Origin: Merluccius polli
Taxonomy: Eukaryota > Chordata > Actinopteri > Gadiformes > Merlucciidae
Length of the DNA: 64,000 nt
Direction of reading: 5' to 3'
Assembly: GCA_030340625.1 (NCBI GenBank)
Contig: JAOPHQ010002003.1
Span: 83,501-147,500, forward strand
The notes beneath the pieces were generated by a model, which was given only the letters and a program-made list of their open reading frames with translations, did not search any database and had not been told where the DNA came from. This document shows positions 33,750-52,380 of the stretch, piece after piece. Each line of letters starts with the position of its first letter. Positions within the stretch are counted from its first letter, which is position 1. The position numbers were made by a program, and so were the translations under genes.

Positions 33750-36552
33750 ATGTCTGACCTGTCTCTGTGGTGTGAGGAGGTGGAGGAGGAGGTGGAGGAC
33801 CAGTGTGAGGACATGGGCCAAGCGGAGGAGAAAACGACGGAGACCCGGGGACAGGTCGCCGGGCCGTCGCAGGTGAGGGCCGCGTGGGACCCCGCCGCGT
33901 CGGGCCAGCGCGCCATCCACAGGTTGCTGCAGTTGGAGGAGCGGTACACCCCCTCCGCCCTCTACATCGCCCTGGCCCAGCGGGACCCGGAGCAACGGGA
34001 GGAGCTCGCCAAATGGGCCCTGGAGGTACGGAAACACGGAAACCTTCGTTCACCCACACAGTGATTCTTTCTCTAATCCTCAATGTGTTCATTAATTAAC
34101 TTGTCCTGCAGGTAAAAACAACACTGATGTTTGTTCTCCTCTCCTCTCTCTTCTCTCCCCTCTCTCCTCTCTCTTCTCTATCCTCTCTTCTCTCTCCTCT
34201 CTTTTCTCTCTTCTCTCTTCTCTCTCCTCTCCTCTCTCCTATCTTCTCTTCTCTCTTCTCTCTCCTATCTTCTCTTCTCTCTCCTCTCTCCTATCTTCTC
34301 TTCTCTATCCTCTCTTCTCTCTCCTCTCCCCTCTCTCCTCTCTCCCCTCTCTCCTCTCCTCTCTCTTTTCTCTCTCCTCTCTCCTCTCTCCTCTCCTCTC
34401 TCTCCTATCTTCTCTTCTCTATCCTCTCCTCTCCCCTCTCTCTCCTCTCCCCTCTCTCTTCCTCTCCCCTCTCCAGGTGTGCTGTGAGTGCGGCTGCGAC
34501 GAGGCCGTGTTCCCGCTGTGCATGTCCCTGATGGACCGCTTCCTGTCGGCGTCGCTGTCGCTGCCCGTGTCGCCGTACTGCCTGGCCGCCGCCTGCATCC
34601 TCATCGCGTCCAAGCTCAGCGAGTGCGACAACGTGCCCACCGACACGCTGTGCGCCGCCGCCGATTATAGCTTCCAGGCCTCCAACCTACGGGTGAGGAA
34701 GCGATCACACACACAGAGAGAGAGACAAATACGTTAAGAAAACTTTTTGGGTTTTCGCATGAAGTCGTGTCAAGTTTATCTGCATAGCCCTTAAACAAAG
34801 TTACAGTCTCACACATTACATTTTATGACTTGAGTCTTGAGTCTTATGTGTGGGGAGCAGTGTTAATTTTGACAGCAAATTCTGATTTAGTCTTAGTCTT
34901 TTGAATACCACATATTTAGTTTTAGTCATATTTTAGTCATCTGAAATCTTTTAGTCTTAGTCTAGTTTTAGTCGACTAAATATCATAAGAGTTTTAGTCT
35001 TAGTCTAGTCTTAAGTCTTTTAGTCTTAGTCTAGTTTTAGTCAACTAACTATCATAAGAGTTTTAGTCTTAGTTTAGTCTTAAGTCTTTTAGTCTTAGTC
35101 TAGTTTTAGTAGACCAAATATTAGCAGATTTTAGTCGACTAAATCTATAGTGGACTTAGTCGACTAAATGTTTCTCCAGAATTTCCAGTCATTGGAGGTA
35201 TCCATCAGTCTGTTATGGAATGGTATTAAGGTTTGAATATGCAATACACTGGGGAGATAAGGTCCCCTCACCTTGCTCTATACTATTATATTCATTCACT
35301 CATACTTCCCTATAATAAAGAAAGACAGAACAAATATTGTGTTCATTCTAGGGTGCAATGTATCAGTACAGTTCACGTGGTCTGTGCATTTAAAATATTT
35401 TAACGTTGAATTATTATTCAAGATCCAACCCTACATGTCCTCAACATACATACATACATGTGTGTGGCTGTTAATCATCCTCTCTCTCTCCTCATCAGGA
35501 AATGGAGCGGGTGGTGCTGGGCACCCTGCGGTGGGACACGGCCGCCGTCACCCCCCAGGACTTCCTGCCCCTCCTCCTGGCCCCCGTGGGGGCGCGGATG
35601 GACGGGGAGACCGACCGCGCGGCGCTCCTGTCCACCATGCGTCGCCACGGCGACACGCTGGTGGCCATGTGCGTGTGCGACTCCCGCTTCCTGGGCGCGC
35701 CCCCCTCCCTGGTGGCGGCGGCGGCGCTGAACTCCGCCTTCCGGGGCCTCAGCCACCGCAGCCCCTCCCAGCTGGCGTCCCTGGGCGAGCTGCTGGCGGG
35801 GCTCTGCCAGACCGACACAGTAAGTGTACACTTTAAGGGTTAGGGGCCTTTAATGTAGTCAGTGGAAGGGTAGGAAAACATACATATGATTTGTAGTGAT
35901 CCTAAACAAGATCATCAATGAAACCTTAGATAGGAAGGATTCAATACATTGTTAGAGGATATAGCAAAGAAACATTCAACTCTGCTTCAAATAACTGAAT
36001 AGGAAATGAATGCAGGCCTTTTTTTACCCTTGTTGTGCATTGTAAGGTTTTGAATAGGTTGTGCATCAAGTCTGACTTATAATAAAAGACAAAATGCAAA
36101 TGGTTTAAAAATGATAACATACACACAATGGAGCTACAATTAAAAACATTAAAAGATAACATTTGTGATATTTTGTGACAAAGAACATAAAATATATTAA
36201 TATGAAATATAATAACATGATGATATGATAGTTTTATTATTTCAGAATAGAACAAACTCACTCATTCGTTTGTAGGCTATCTCGCGAAACCTCTGATGGT
36301 GTCAGCCTAAATCAAGATGGCAGACAACAGATTACAAAAACATGTGTTTGTGGCTAATAATAACTATAGGACAGAGACACAATGCTCACATTGTTTGCGC
36401 TTCTTCCTCTGCAGACGGTCCTTCAGTGCTACAGTGAGATGATAGAGTACGCTCTGAGACAGCGGCTGAGAACGGAGCCGATGGAGAAGGACGCCGAGGT
36501 GGAGGACGAAAGGGCGGGAACCCCGACCGACATGAGAGAGATTGATTTCTAA
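33750..36552 (+). CDS. ccndx: D-type cyclin (probable cyclin Dx)
   Basis: Four coding exons join in phase: 33750-34025, 34477-34692, 35499-35819 and 36415-36552; 316 aa. Features: an Rb-binding LxCxE motif near the N-terminus (L6-W-C8-E-E10); a cyclin box with LLQLEERYTP, VFPLCMSLMDRFLSA and ILIASKLSE; and the D-cyclin signature LGTLRWDTAAVTPQDFL. The last exon ends GTPTDMREIDF, the conserved phosphodegron (Thr307, like cyclin D1 Thr286) that triggers nuclear export and SCF-dependent turnover. D cyclins activate CDK4/6 to phosphorylate Rb in G1. The sequence is clearly outside ordinary D1, D2 and D3 and fits best, from memory, with ccndx of fish and frogs, absent from mammals. Family certain; paralog name less so. 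The acidic stretch after the LxCxE motif is unusual. A TATA box lies upstream. Confidence 0.85.
34135..34475 (+). repeat. 340-bp pure pyrimidine tract at the cyclin exon 2 acceptor
   Basis: Nearly all bases are C or T (CTCTCC/TCTT mixtures with a few single A). The tract runs directly into the CTCCAG acceptor of exon 2. Confidence 0.95.
34890..35172. repeat. TTTTAGTCTTAGTCTAG tandem repeat block
   Basis: Repeated TTTTAGTCTTAGTCTAGTTT and AGTCGACTAAATATCATAAG units occur at least three times in imperfect tandem. Similar AGTCGACTAAA blocks are familiar inside fish non-autonomous transposons. It lies in cyclin intron 2. Confidence 0.7.
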
Positions 36553-36957
36553 ACGTCTAAACTTGAGTGTGCCATAAAAAGTGTGAATCAATCAAAAAGA
36601 AACAATTGTATTGGTGATCAGTGAAACTGATCTGTGAAAAGATTGTGATTGTGAAAATGTTCTACACTTCTTTTAATACTCTGAAATTATTTTATTGAGC
36701 TATTCTTAATTTATTTTTAATTTATTTGTTTATTAATGTTTTACAATTGCGCTTTTTCTGTGCCATATATTATTATTATTATTATTGTTAAGTATTTTGT
36801 TGTGTCTGCAATTGTAATTTTATTCTAGGTTGTTTAATATTTATACACTATTTATTTATCTTGTGCAATTGCATGTGTTGTTTTATGATTTATTTATTCT
36901 AATCCATTTTGATGTTATGCTACGATGTACTGGATATATACACCTCTATTTTTGAAA

Positions 36958-36963
36958 ATTAAA
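36958..36963 (+). terminator. polyadenylation signal of the cyclin gene
   Basis: ATTAAA, a common variant signal, lies 406 bp after the stop in very AT-rich 3' UTR-like DNA. Confidence 0.55.
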
Positions 36964-37872
<909 letters not shown>

Positions 37873-37991
37873 CAGGGGCGATTCTAGGGTCAGAGCTTTA
37901 GGGGTGCTGAGCACCCAATGAGCCCCACTGCCACCACCCATACTTTTTTCACACAAAAACAAAAAATATGTCTATTGAAAAATAACTTTAT

Positions 37992-38026
<35 letters not shown>

Positions 38027-38349
38027 CACACACAGAGTAACGCTAGGAATTAGTATATACTATGCCCCCATGAATGTGATGTGATTATTATTGTTGCAAA
38101 GCCTGGTTCAGGTTAAATCCTCTGTAAAACATGAATGAATACAGCAAAAGAAAAACATTTAACTTTATTTTATTGTCTGGTTTGATAGTCAGACAACTGA
38201 AAAATAACAGATATAAATCTATGAATAAATAACAATTAATTTAAAAAGCCACAGTGAGTGTTTTCACACATACTGGTCAACTGGTGGTATACGTCGTTTC
38301 GTTTGTTTTCACTCTGGTCCAAACGCCGCACCACTGGCAGGGCTTCATG

Positions 38350-39145
38350 TTATATTTCATGAGAATGTATTGATTGAGAAAGGTTTTTGATATTGTTAAC
38401 GTTATTAACATTATTAACGTTGTTACCGTTGTTAACGTTATTAACGTTATTTACGTTGTTAAGTTACGTTAAATTACGTAAGTTAACTTACGTAAATTGC
38501 GTAACTTACGTAAATAACTTACGTAAATTGCGTAACTTACGTAAATAACTTACGTAATTTGCGTAACTTACGCAATTTACGTAACTTACGCAATAAGTTA
38601 CGCAATTTACGTAACTTACGCAATTTACGTAAGTTATTTACGTAATTTGCGTAACTTACGCAATAAGTTACGCAATTTACGTAACTTACGCAAATTACGT
38701 AAGTTATTTACGTGAATTGCGTAAGTTACGCAATTTACGTAACTTACGCAAATTGCGTAAGTTATTTACGTGAATTGCGTAAGTTACGCAATTTACGTAA
38801 CTTACGCAAATTGCGTAAGTTATTTACGTGAATTGCGTAAGTTACGCAATTTACGTAACTTACGCAAATTACGTAAGTTATTTACGCAATTTACGTAACT
38901 TACGCAATTTACGTAAGTTATTTACGTAAATTGCGTAAATAACTTACGTAATTTGCGTAAGTTACGTAAATTGCGTAACTTACGCAAATTACGTAAGTTA
39001 TTTACACAATTTACGTAATTTACGTAAATTACATAAATAACTCAACAACGTAAATAACGTTAACAACGGTAACAACGTTAATAATGTTAATAACGTTAAC
39101 AATATCAAAAACCTTTCTCAATCAATACATTCTCATGAAATATAA
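38350..39145. mobile_element. foldback element with ACGTAA/GCGTAA palindromic array
   Basis: The left arm begins TTATATTTCATGAGAATGTA, then GATTGAGAAAGGTTTTTGAT and GTTAACGTTATTAAC. The right arm is its near-perfect reverse complement, ending CTCATGAAATATAA. The interior is built of short self-complementary units: by hand count about 24 TTACGTAA and about 28 TTGCGTAA/TTACGCAA octamers. A 58-bp higher-order unit repeats three times at 38701-38874. It interrupts the first copy of the hAT left end. Confidence 0.9.
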
Positions 39146-39442
39146 TATAAGACAAGGCATGCGTATATTAGATGTATTCTGTATTTTTATCAAAATGTTT
39201 ATTGTGGATCTTGACCCTCTTGACCCCCTGCTGCTCAGCCAGGTCTAGGACACTTACCTCACACCCCACCGAGTACGCAGAGGGAGACAGAGGGAGATAA
39301 AGAGAGAGAGACCTGAGCTTGACTGAAGGAGGACACAGTCCTGAGGTCCACCTCCATGCGGTGAGTGATGATTCAGAATGAGATGAATGCTTCAACAATG
39401 TTCCTCTTGGCTCAGCACCACTTCTCACCTTGTGGTCATGAG

Positions 39443-39741
39443 CATGGACGTTGTTAGACCTGGGCATTCGGGGCTATAGCCCCGGATCTTTTGGGAATAG
39501 CCCCGGATCTCTGTGCCGTGAAATAAAAAATACCCCCCCCACGTCGGTCGTCGGTCCGGGGTGTGTTACGATCACGCACCCCCCCACGCCGCGTCGGTCG
39601 TTGGTCCAGGGTGTGTTACGATCGCGCACCCCCCCCCCCCGCCCCCCATCAGAGAAAATTGCTAGGGCCGAATTTGGTTCCCAGTCCAACCCTGGTCTGG
39701 GCTACAGCCCCGGATTATTTCAATTGCTAGCAACGTCCATG
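39443..39741. mobile_element. hAT-like MITE with CATGGACGTTG ends
   Basis: It begins CATGGACGTTGTTAG and ends CTAGCAACGTCCATG, inverted with one mismatch. It is flanked by an 8-bp duplication GTCATGAG (39435-39442 and 39742-39749). The interior has two tandem copies of a GTCGGTCG, GGTGTGTTACGATC and CGCACCCCCCC segment. The right duplication touches the inner hAT left end at 39750. Confidence 0.85.
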
Positions 39742-40847
39742 GTCATGAGCAGGGGCGATTCTAGGGTCAGAGCTTTAGGGGTGCTGAGCACCCAATGAGC
39801 CCCACTGCCACCACCCACACTTTTTTCACACAAAAACAAAAAATATGTCTATTGAAAAATAACTATCATTCACACACACACACACACAGAGTAACGCTAG
39901 GAGTTAGTATATACTATGCCCCCATGAATGTGATGTGATTATTATTGTTGCAAAGCCTGGTTCAGGTTAAATCCTCTGTAAAACATGAATGAATACAGCA
40001 AAACAAAAACATTTAACTTTATTTTATTGTCTGGTTTGATAGTCAGACAACTGAAAATCTATGAATAAATGACAATTAATTTAAAAAGCCACAGTGAGTG
40101 TTTTCACACATACTGGTGGTATACAGTGATGTGTCGTTTCGTTTGTTTTCACTCTGGTCCAAACGCCGCACCACTGGCAGGGCTTCATGTTTCCATGACG
40201 ACGGACCAGAAAAGACGCGCGTGACGTCATGTTGACATGACTCCCGATTGTTAAAATGAGTCTCAAAGTAACGATAAACTTTAACAACAGAGACACACGT
40301 ACGCACTACACAGGTACTTGTGGCGCTGCTGTTTCTGCTTAATAAATGGACTCCAGTTCGACTGTAGCCGCGCTAATGGCGCTAACGGAGCTAACCGGGC
40401 TAACAGAGCTAACTGGTAAACGGTGCCTGGACTCCAGCACTCACCGATATGGTATCGGAATCGGAACAACTCTCGGTAAAAGGAAAGAAGTGTGAGACAC
40501 AGCTTTGGAGCACTTACTGAGTTGATTCACAACACTACAACTAAACAGATCTCACTCTGCGTGAGTCGCGCTGGACGCCGGTCGGGCTGCGGAGCGGTGC
40601 AGAGGAGAAGGAGGGGTGAGAAGAGGATCATACCATTTGCTAAGCGGGGATGTTTTCATTTTCGTCCTTAACATATACATTTTAAACCACAAACTACGGA
40701 GTATGTTTTGGACATTATTTAACCCTGTCAAAGACAAACACAATTTTTAGAATAACATTTCTTACCCAAGTTTTAGGGGTGCTGAGCCTGTTTTTAGGGG
40801 TGCTGAAGCACCCCTAAAAATTGGCTAGCCTCGCCCCTGATGTTTAC

Positions 40848-42517
40848 TATTTAGTGGTAACTCATCAATATCTCATTACCGAACATGTTCTCTCTTGTCC
40901 TCCTTCCAGGTCATCCATCTACGTAATTGCACTGCTCGGGTCTCGTGGGAGACCGATGGGGAAGTGTGCGAGAGAGACGGAGCCAGACAGGAGAGATGCA
41001 ACTGTTCTGGATCCTCCACTCTGCAGACGGCCTCCTTGTAATCCTGAACCGTCTCTCTCTCTCTCTCCTTCTCTCTCTCTCTCTCTCTCTCTGCAAATGG
41101 GATGTCAACTGACCTTTCCCTTCCAATATTACTTTTGTGAATGAAACATTTTTTCTTGACCTCTTTAAATCCAATATATCTATCTAGAATCTAACTGGTT
41201 TCCTTGGTTTTGGTTTTTAATTTGTGCTTTTGATATCGAAGTCCCGAAGGACTTCATCAGGGTGCTCTGCTGCTGCAGCAGCACCGCAAGTCAAGAGACA
41301 GGTATCCACGGCAACGCCAGGCATTCCCCCCAGGGCCTCCCTTCCTAGCTTACTTTCCTCACTCGCTTACCCTAAGGTCCTGAGAAAGCAAGTGGGGACC
41401 TCCTAATAGCTATCTAATGGCAGCATAAGTATTGTATTGTAGTACTAGTGGTAGTAGCACTGCTTGTAGTGAGGTTGTATGACCACTAGGAGGACTTACC
41501 TGGTGAGTGAGGGTCTGAAGCCGGTGTTAAAAACAGCTGCACCTGTTTTTAACACATTAAAACGGTTTGAATCTTTTTTTTAAATTATTATTATTAGGCT
41601 CTTATTATTTAATCATGGTTCGTCTTGTGCCTTATACACAAAAAATACTTTTGGTTCTTATTATTGGTTAGTATTTATGTATTATGAAGACACACGCACA
41701 CAAACGCACGCACGCACGCGCACACACACACACACACACACAAAACACACACACACACACATCATGATTAGTTTAATATCTGTTATTTTATACTTTTAAC
41801 CATTTCGTTGGTTTGGTCCATGGTCATATCAATCTCTTTTTTTTAAAAGGAAACGTCAACTGCGATGATGTCATCTCTTGGCGCCGGATGCGTCGTGTTG
41901 TTTTTTTGCATGCGTCGTTGCTTTGAATTATTTCCGATGCCTTTTTTTTAAGGAAAATAACACAATTATAATTGAGGGATTTCTAAGGAAGATTAGACCA
42001 CCTTAAAGGTCTGTGGTATCACACGGGCTGACCCACTCCACATACTTACTATATACGTCCGCTTACTCATCGTCGCATGAATATGACGCACGTCTCGCCG
42101 ACGCAAATGGATTCTGAGAATGCGACCCAAGAATAACCCATTGGACGATTACTAACTAGCGGTAGGAAATGGTTAAAACCGTTGCGGTGGTTTAACCGGC
42201 TTTGACATTTTCCACTGAAACAGGATTTGGGGACGCCCACGGTTGTAGTGAAGTCAAACTCACCGTCTTATACGTCCCGGGGGATATCTGCGTAACATAA
42301 GAAGAGGTTTGTGTGATCGACACGTTCATAGACACCATTTGTGTGCGTGTGTGTGTGTGTGTCTTGTAGGGAAAACATGTTGTTGTCGCTACGTCTGTCT
42401 CGGGGGTCTTTCTTTTGACTCGTCCCATTCGCATTTGAACGTCGTTTTCCTTTCAAATACAATACTGTGATTCATGTGTCTTCCCCCTTTTTTGTTGTGT
42501 TTTTATTCTACCAGAGG
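40848..42517. other. intergenic and 5' region of nucb1
   Basis: Contains CT and CA microsatellites (about 41050-41093 and 41705-41760) and no convincing coding exon. The first coding exon of nucb1 begins after an acceptor at 42513-42514, so an untranslated exon and the promoter must lie upstream, probably between 41800 and 42400, but I cannot place them. Confidence 0.5.
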
Positions 42518-49381
<6,864 letters not shown>

Positions 49382-49585
49382 ACAACGCTGTTGGCCTTCA
49401 CACACACACACACACACACACATACGCACACGCACATGCACAGTGAAATGCAACACAATGGTAAGCACTGATGCATATCTTCAGATTGCTGTATGCTAAA
49501 GTTACGTAAAGTATTGTTGTCGTTGAATGAGCAGTCAATCATGCAAGATATATATATATATGTTCATTTTTGTAATCTTTGTTTG

Positions 49586-49591
49586 AATAAA
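49586..49591 (+). terminator. nucb1 polyadenylation signal
   Basis: AATAAA lies 205 bp after the nucb1 stop codon. Confidence 0.7.
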
Positions 49592-50146
49592 GTCGTGAAG
49601 TAAATGTATCTGGATGTCTGGGTACATATTAAGTTATTATTAACCTGCTGTGTGCGTTGGTAGTTGCTCTTGATATACGGGCCAACCTCAACCAATTTTT
49701 CTGTCCCGTAAAACTTCTGTTCCATTGATATATCACAGCTTATCTACTAAAATAAGACTACGCTGTAATCCCGGGAGAGACAGGAATACTACCATTACTG
49801 CTGATAATGACAATAAAAAACGAATGATTATCGATACTACATTGTATAGAATATGTTGATGGATAACGATCGTCGATGTAATTAACGGTTATTAGAACAG
49901 CTGTAAAGCGGAGTGATGCATGTGTAGTTAAAAGTCCCAGTGCTGTTATACTGAACAGCAGCACTCATGGGATGCCTCTCGTCCAATCAAATGACTCGGT
50001 CGGAACTGACTGGTGTATAATAATTATTAAAGTCAAGACTAAATCCCCCCCCCCCAAAGAACCAAATTATGAATTGTGACTAGCTACGTGTTTTTTAGCT
50101 ACTACGAGTGTGTTGTGCGTGTATGTGTGCCTTTGTGAGTGCTTCA

Positions 50147-50184
<38 letters not shown>

Positions 50185-51251
50185 CCTGTGTGTGTGTCCT
50201 TACTGTGTGTGCCATGGCTCCCTGGGGATGCTGTGCCCTGTGGCCGGCATCCGTACGCACATGCTCAGTGCATTCCACTCAGCCGTTGACCTCTGATGAC
50301 CCCATACCGCTCCGCCCCTCCTGGTGTTCATTCGGCTTCCTTCCTGTCAATCAACCTTCTGCTACCACTCGAGACGTCTTCGCTGTATCGCTGTGAGAGA
50401 CAGTACATTTGACAAAATACATTGAGAAATACTTAATCCCTTTACAGCTGTGAAAATATAGAGAAATATATAGCATTGCAAAACAGAATCATAGGCTGAG
50501 CAAAGTTGGTCAAATAATAAGATGGTTAAAATGTGGTGTCAGTATGTTTGGGTATACAGACAAAATAGTACAGCATCGCTCACAGAGCCTCGGTTATTAA
50601 ATGTCATGTTATTAAATGCATGCTTCATCAGCAGTCCAACAGAGGGCCCACCGGCCTCCGTCTCCAAGCAACAGCCATGTGTGAAGGTTCGGTCTGGGAT
50701 GAAGCCGTCCAACATGCCATCCTGGTTTCCAGACCCCATTGATCACACATCAGCTTCAGAGGTGTGAAAGGGTGGCGGTTTGTTGGCGCTTCATGCGAAA
50801 CTGAATACATGCAGACGATAAAAAAAAACAACCAAGCAAACGCCGCCCACCAGACAATAATACAAAGATAAAATGCACTTTCTTAATACTGGACAGGAAA
50901 TGATGAGACTATATACATTGTATATATTTATGTAATGTTTTTTTTTGTGTGTCATCTCAATAGGTTATCAATAGGCGTTATAGACCCATTATTGGGGTTG
51001 ATGGAATTATTGTCGTATTAAGGAATTAAATCAAGTGTAATGGCGGTATGGGGGAAGCTGAGTAAACTGCAGTGTAAGTCCAACGGTTGTGTTGTGTGCC
51101 ATCCCTCGGAGAGGAAACGGGTTTAATTTTGCAAATGGGGCTTCGTTGCAAATATGCTGAGCTTTCAGTAATAAGACGTTATTCAGTACAGAGGGGTTTT
51201 GCCAAATCACAGCATTTGGGTGTGCGTCTGGTACCTATTTTAATGTGCGTA

Positions 51252-51282
<31 letters not shown>

Positions 51283-52206
51283 TTTCTTTCTTTTTTTTTT
51301 TGCCTCATCCTTCTTCTACAATAATGACGCTTTTTGATGTGTAGCTATGACAATCGGGGGTCAGTCTCTCTTATGTCTTTCTCAAATGATTTGCCCCTCT
51401 ATCTTCCCTTCCTCTAATCTTATGAAATATTTTATTAACCCAATTTCAATCCCCCATGTAAAAGAAAAACGGAGAAGGAAAAAAAAAAAGAAAAGTGTGA
51501 TGGGCCAGTATCACTCTCCCAGGCTGGTATTACGTCATCCCTCCTCACCGCCTAGTAAAGGCACATCTGTGAGCCGCGCATTGGCACTGGCTTCCTGGGC
51601 GCTGATTGGTCAGGCGGCCTATTACTTTGGCAACCGGGGATGCGCGGTGATTGGCTTGTTTCCTTACCGGAAAGTCAGCTGTCTGCTGCAGATAGGTCCA
51701 CATTTTTGCTGTAGATGAGTACATCGTATTTTTTTTGCACCCTTTCTAGCCTGTTAGCCACACTGTGACATTATATTAGCAGACCATGGTTGAACCGGTG
51801 CGATGTTTCCCCGTGACGGCGGCACACGGAAGTGCAGCGCAGTCCCTCTGGCGGGCGCTAGGGGGCGCGGTTCAGCACACATGTAGAAATTACATTTAGT
51901 TTGCAATTACCACTGAGACTTATCTCTCATTAGCCTGTCACAAAAACACTCCAAGCCAGAGTCGTCGCTGCGTGTTGTATTGTATTGTTGGCGCGTTATC
52001 GATATCCACGCGGTAGGCCTGCTGATGCACAAATATAATGAGCATCAACCACAACAACAACAACAGCAACAGCAGCAGCAGCAACAACAACAACAGCAAC
52101 AATGGTCCTTTTAGTGCTCCCTCGAAAAGAAGGAGCGATGGGGAAAGGTGTTGCTCGCGCCCATTGCTCGGGGTTGTGTGTGTGTGTGTGTGTGTGTATA
52201 CCATAG

Positions 52207-52244
<38 letters not shown>

Positions 52245-52334
52245 CCATAGACTGTGTGTACCCTAGACTGTGTGTGTGTGTGTGTGTATACCATAGACTG
52301 TGTGTGTGTGTGTGTGTGTGTGTGTATACCATAG

Positions 52335-52380
<46 letters not shown>

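Larger units (their letters stand above)
37873..40839. mobile_element. composite hAT-type element (2967 bp) with a duplicated left end
   Basis: Outer ends are CAGGGGCGATTCTAG and CTAGCCTCGCCCCTG, inverted copies. They are flanked by a perfect 8-bp duplication ATGTTTAC (37865-37872 and 40840-40847). The left 480 bp (37873 to about 38350) is repeated in direct orientation at 39750 to about 40195, so there are two left ends and one right end. Between them lie a foldback element (38350-39145), an unassigned segment (39146-39434) and another hAT-like element (39443-39741). No transposase frame was seen. Confidence 0.85.

Noticed and set aside
33583..34092. 169-codon minus-strand frame over cyclin exon 1
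   Set aside because: Antisense shadow of the cyclin D coding exon with high GC. No domain.
38350..39145. Centromeric or telomeric satellite
   Set aside because: Too short, palindromic and bounded by inverted arms inside a transposon. No TTAGGG repeats.
39168..39467. Possible minus-strand exon between the two hAT left ends
   Set aside because: A GTAAGT donor-like site is present, but no acceptor in phase and no recognisable protein. It lies inside transposon-derived DNA.
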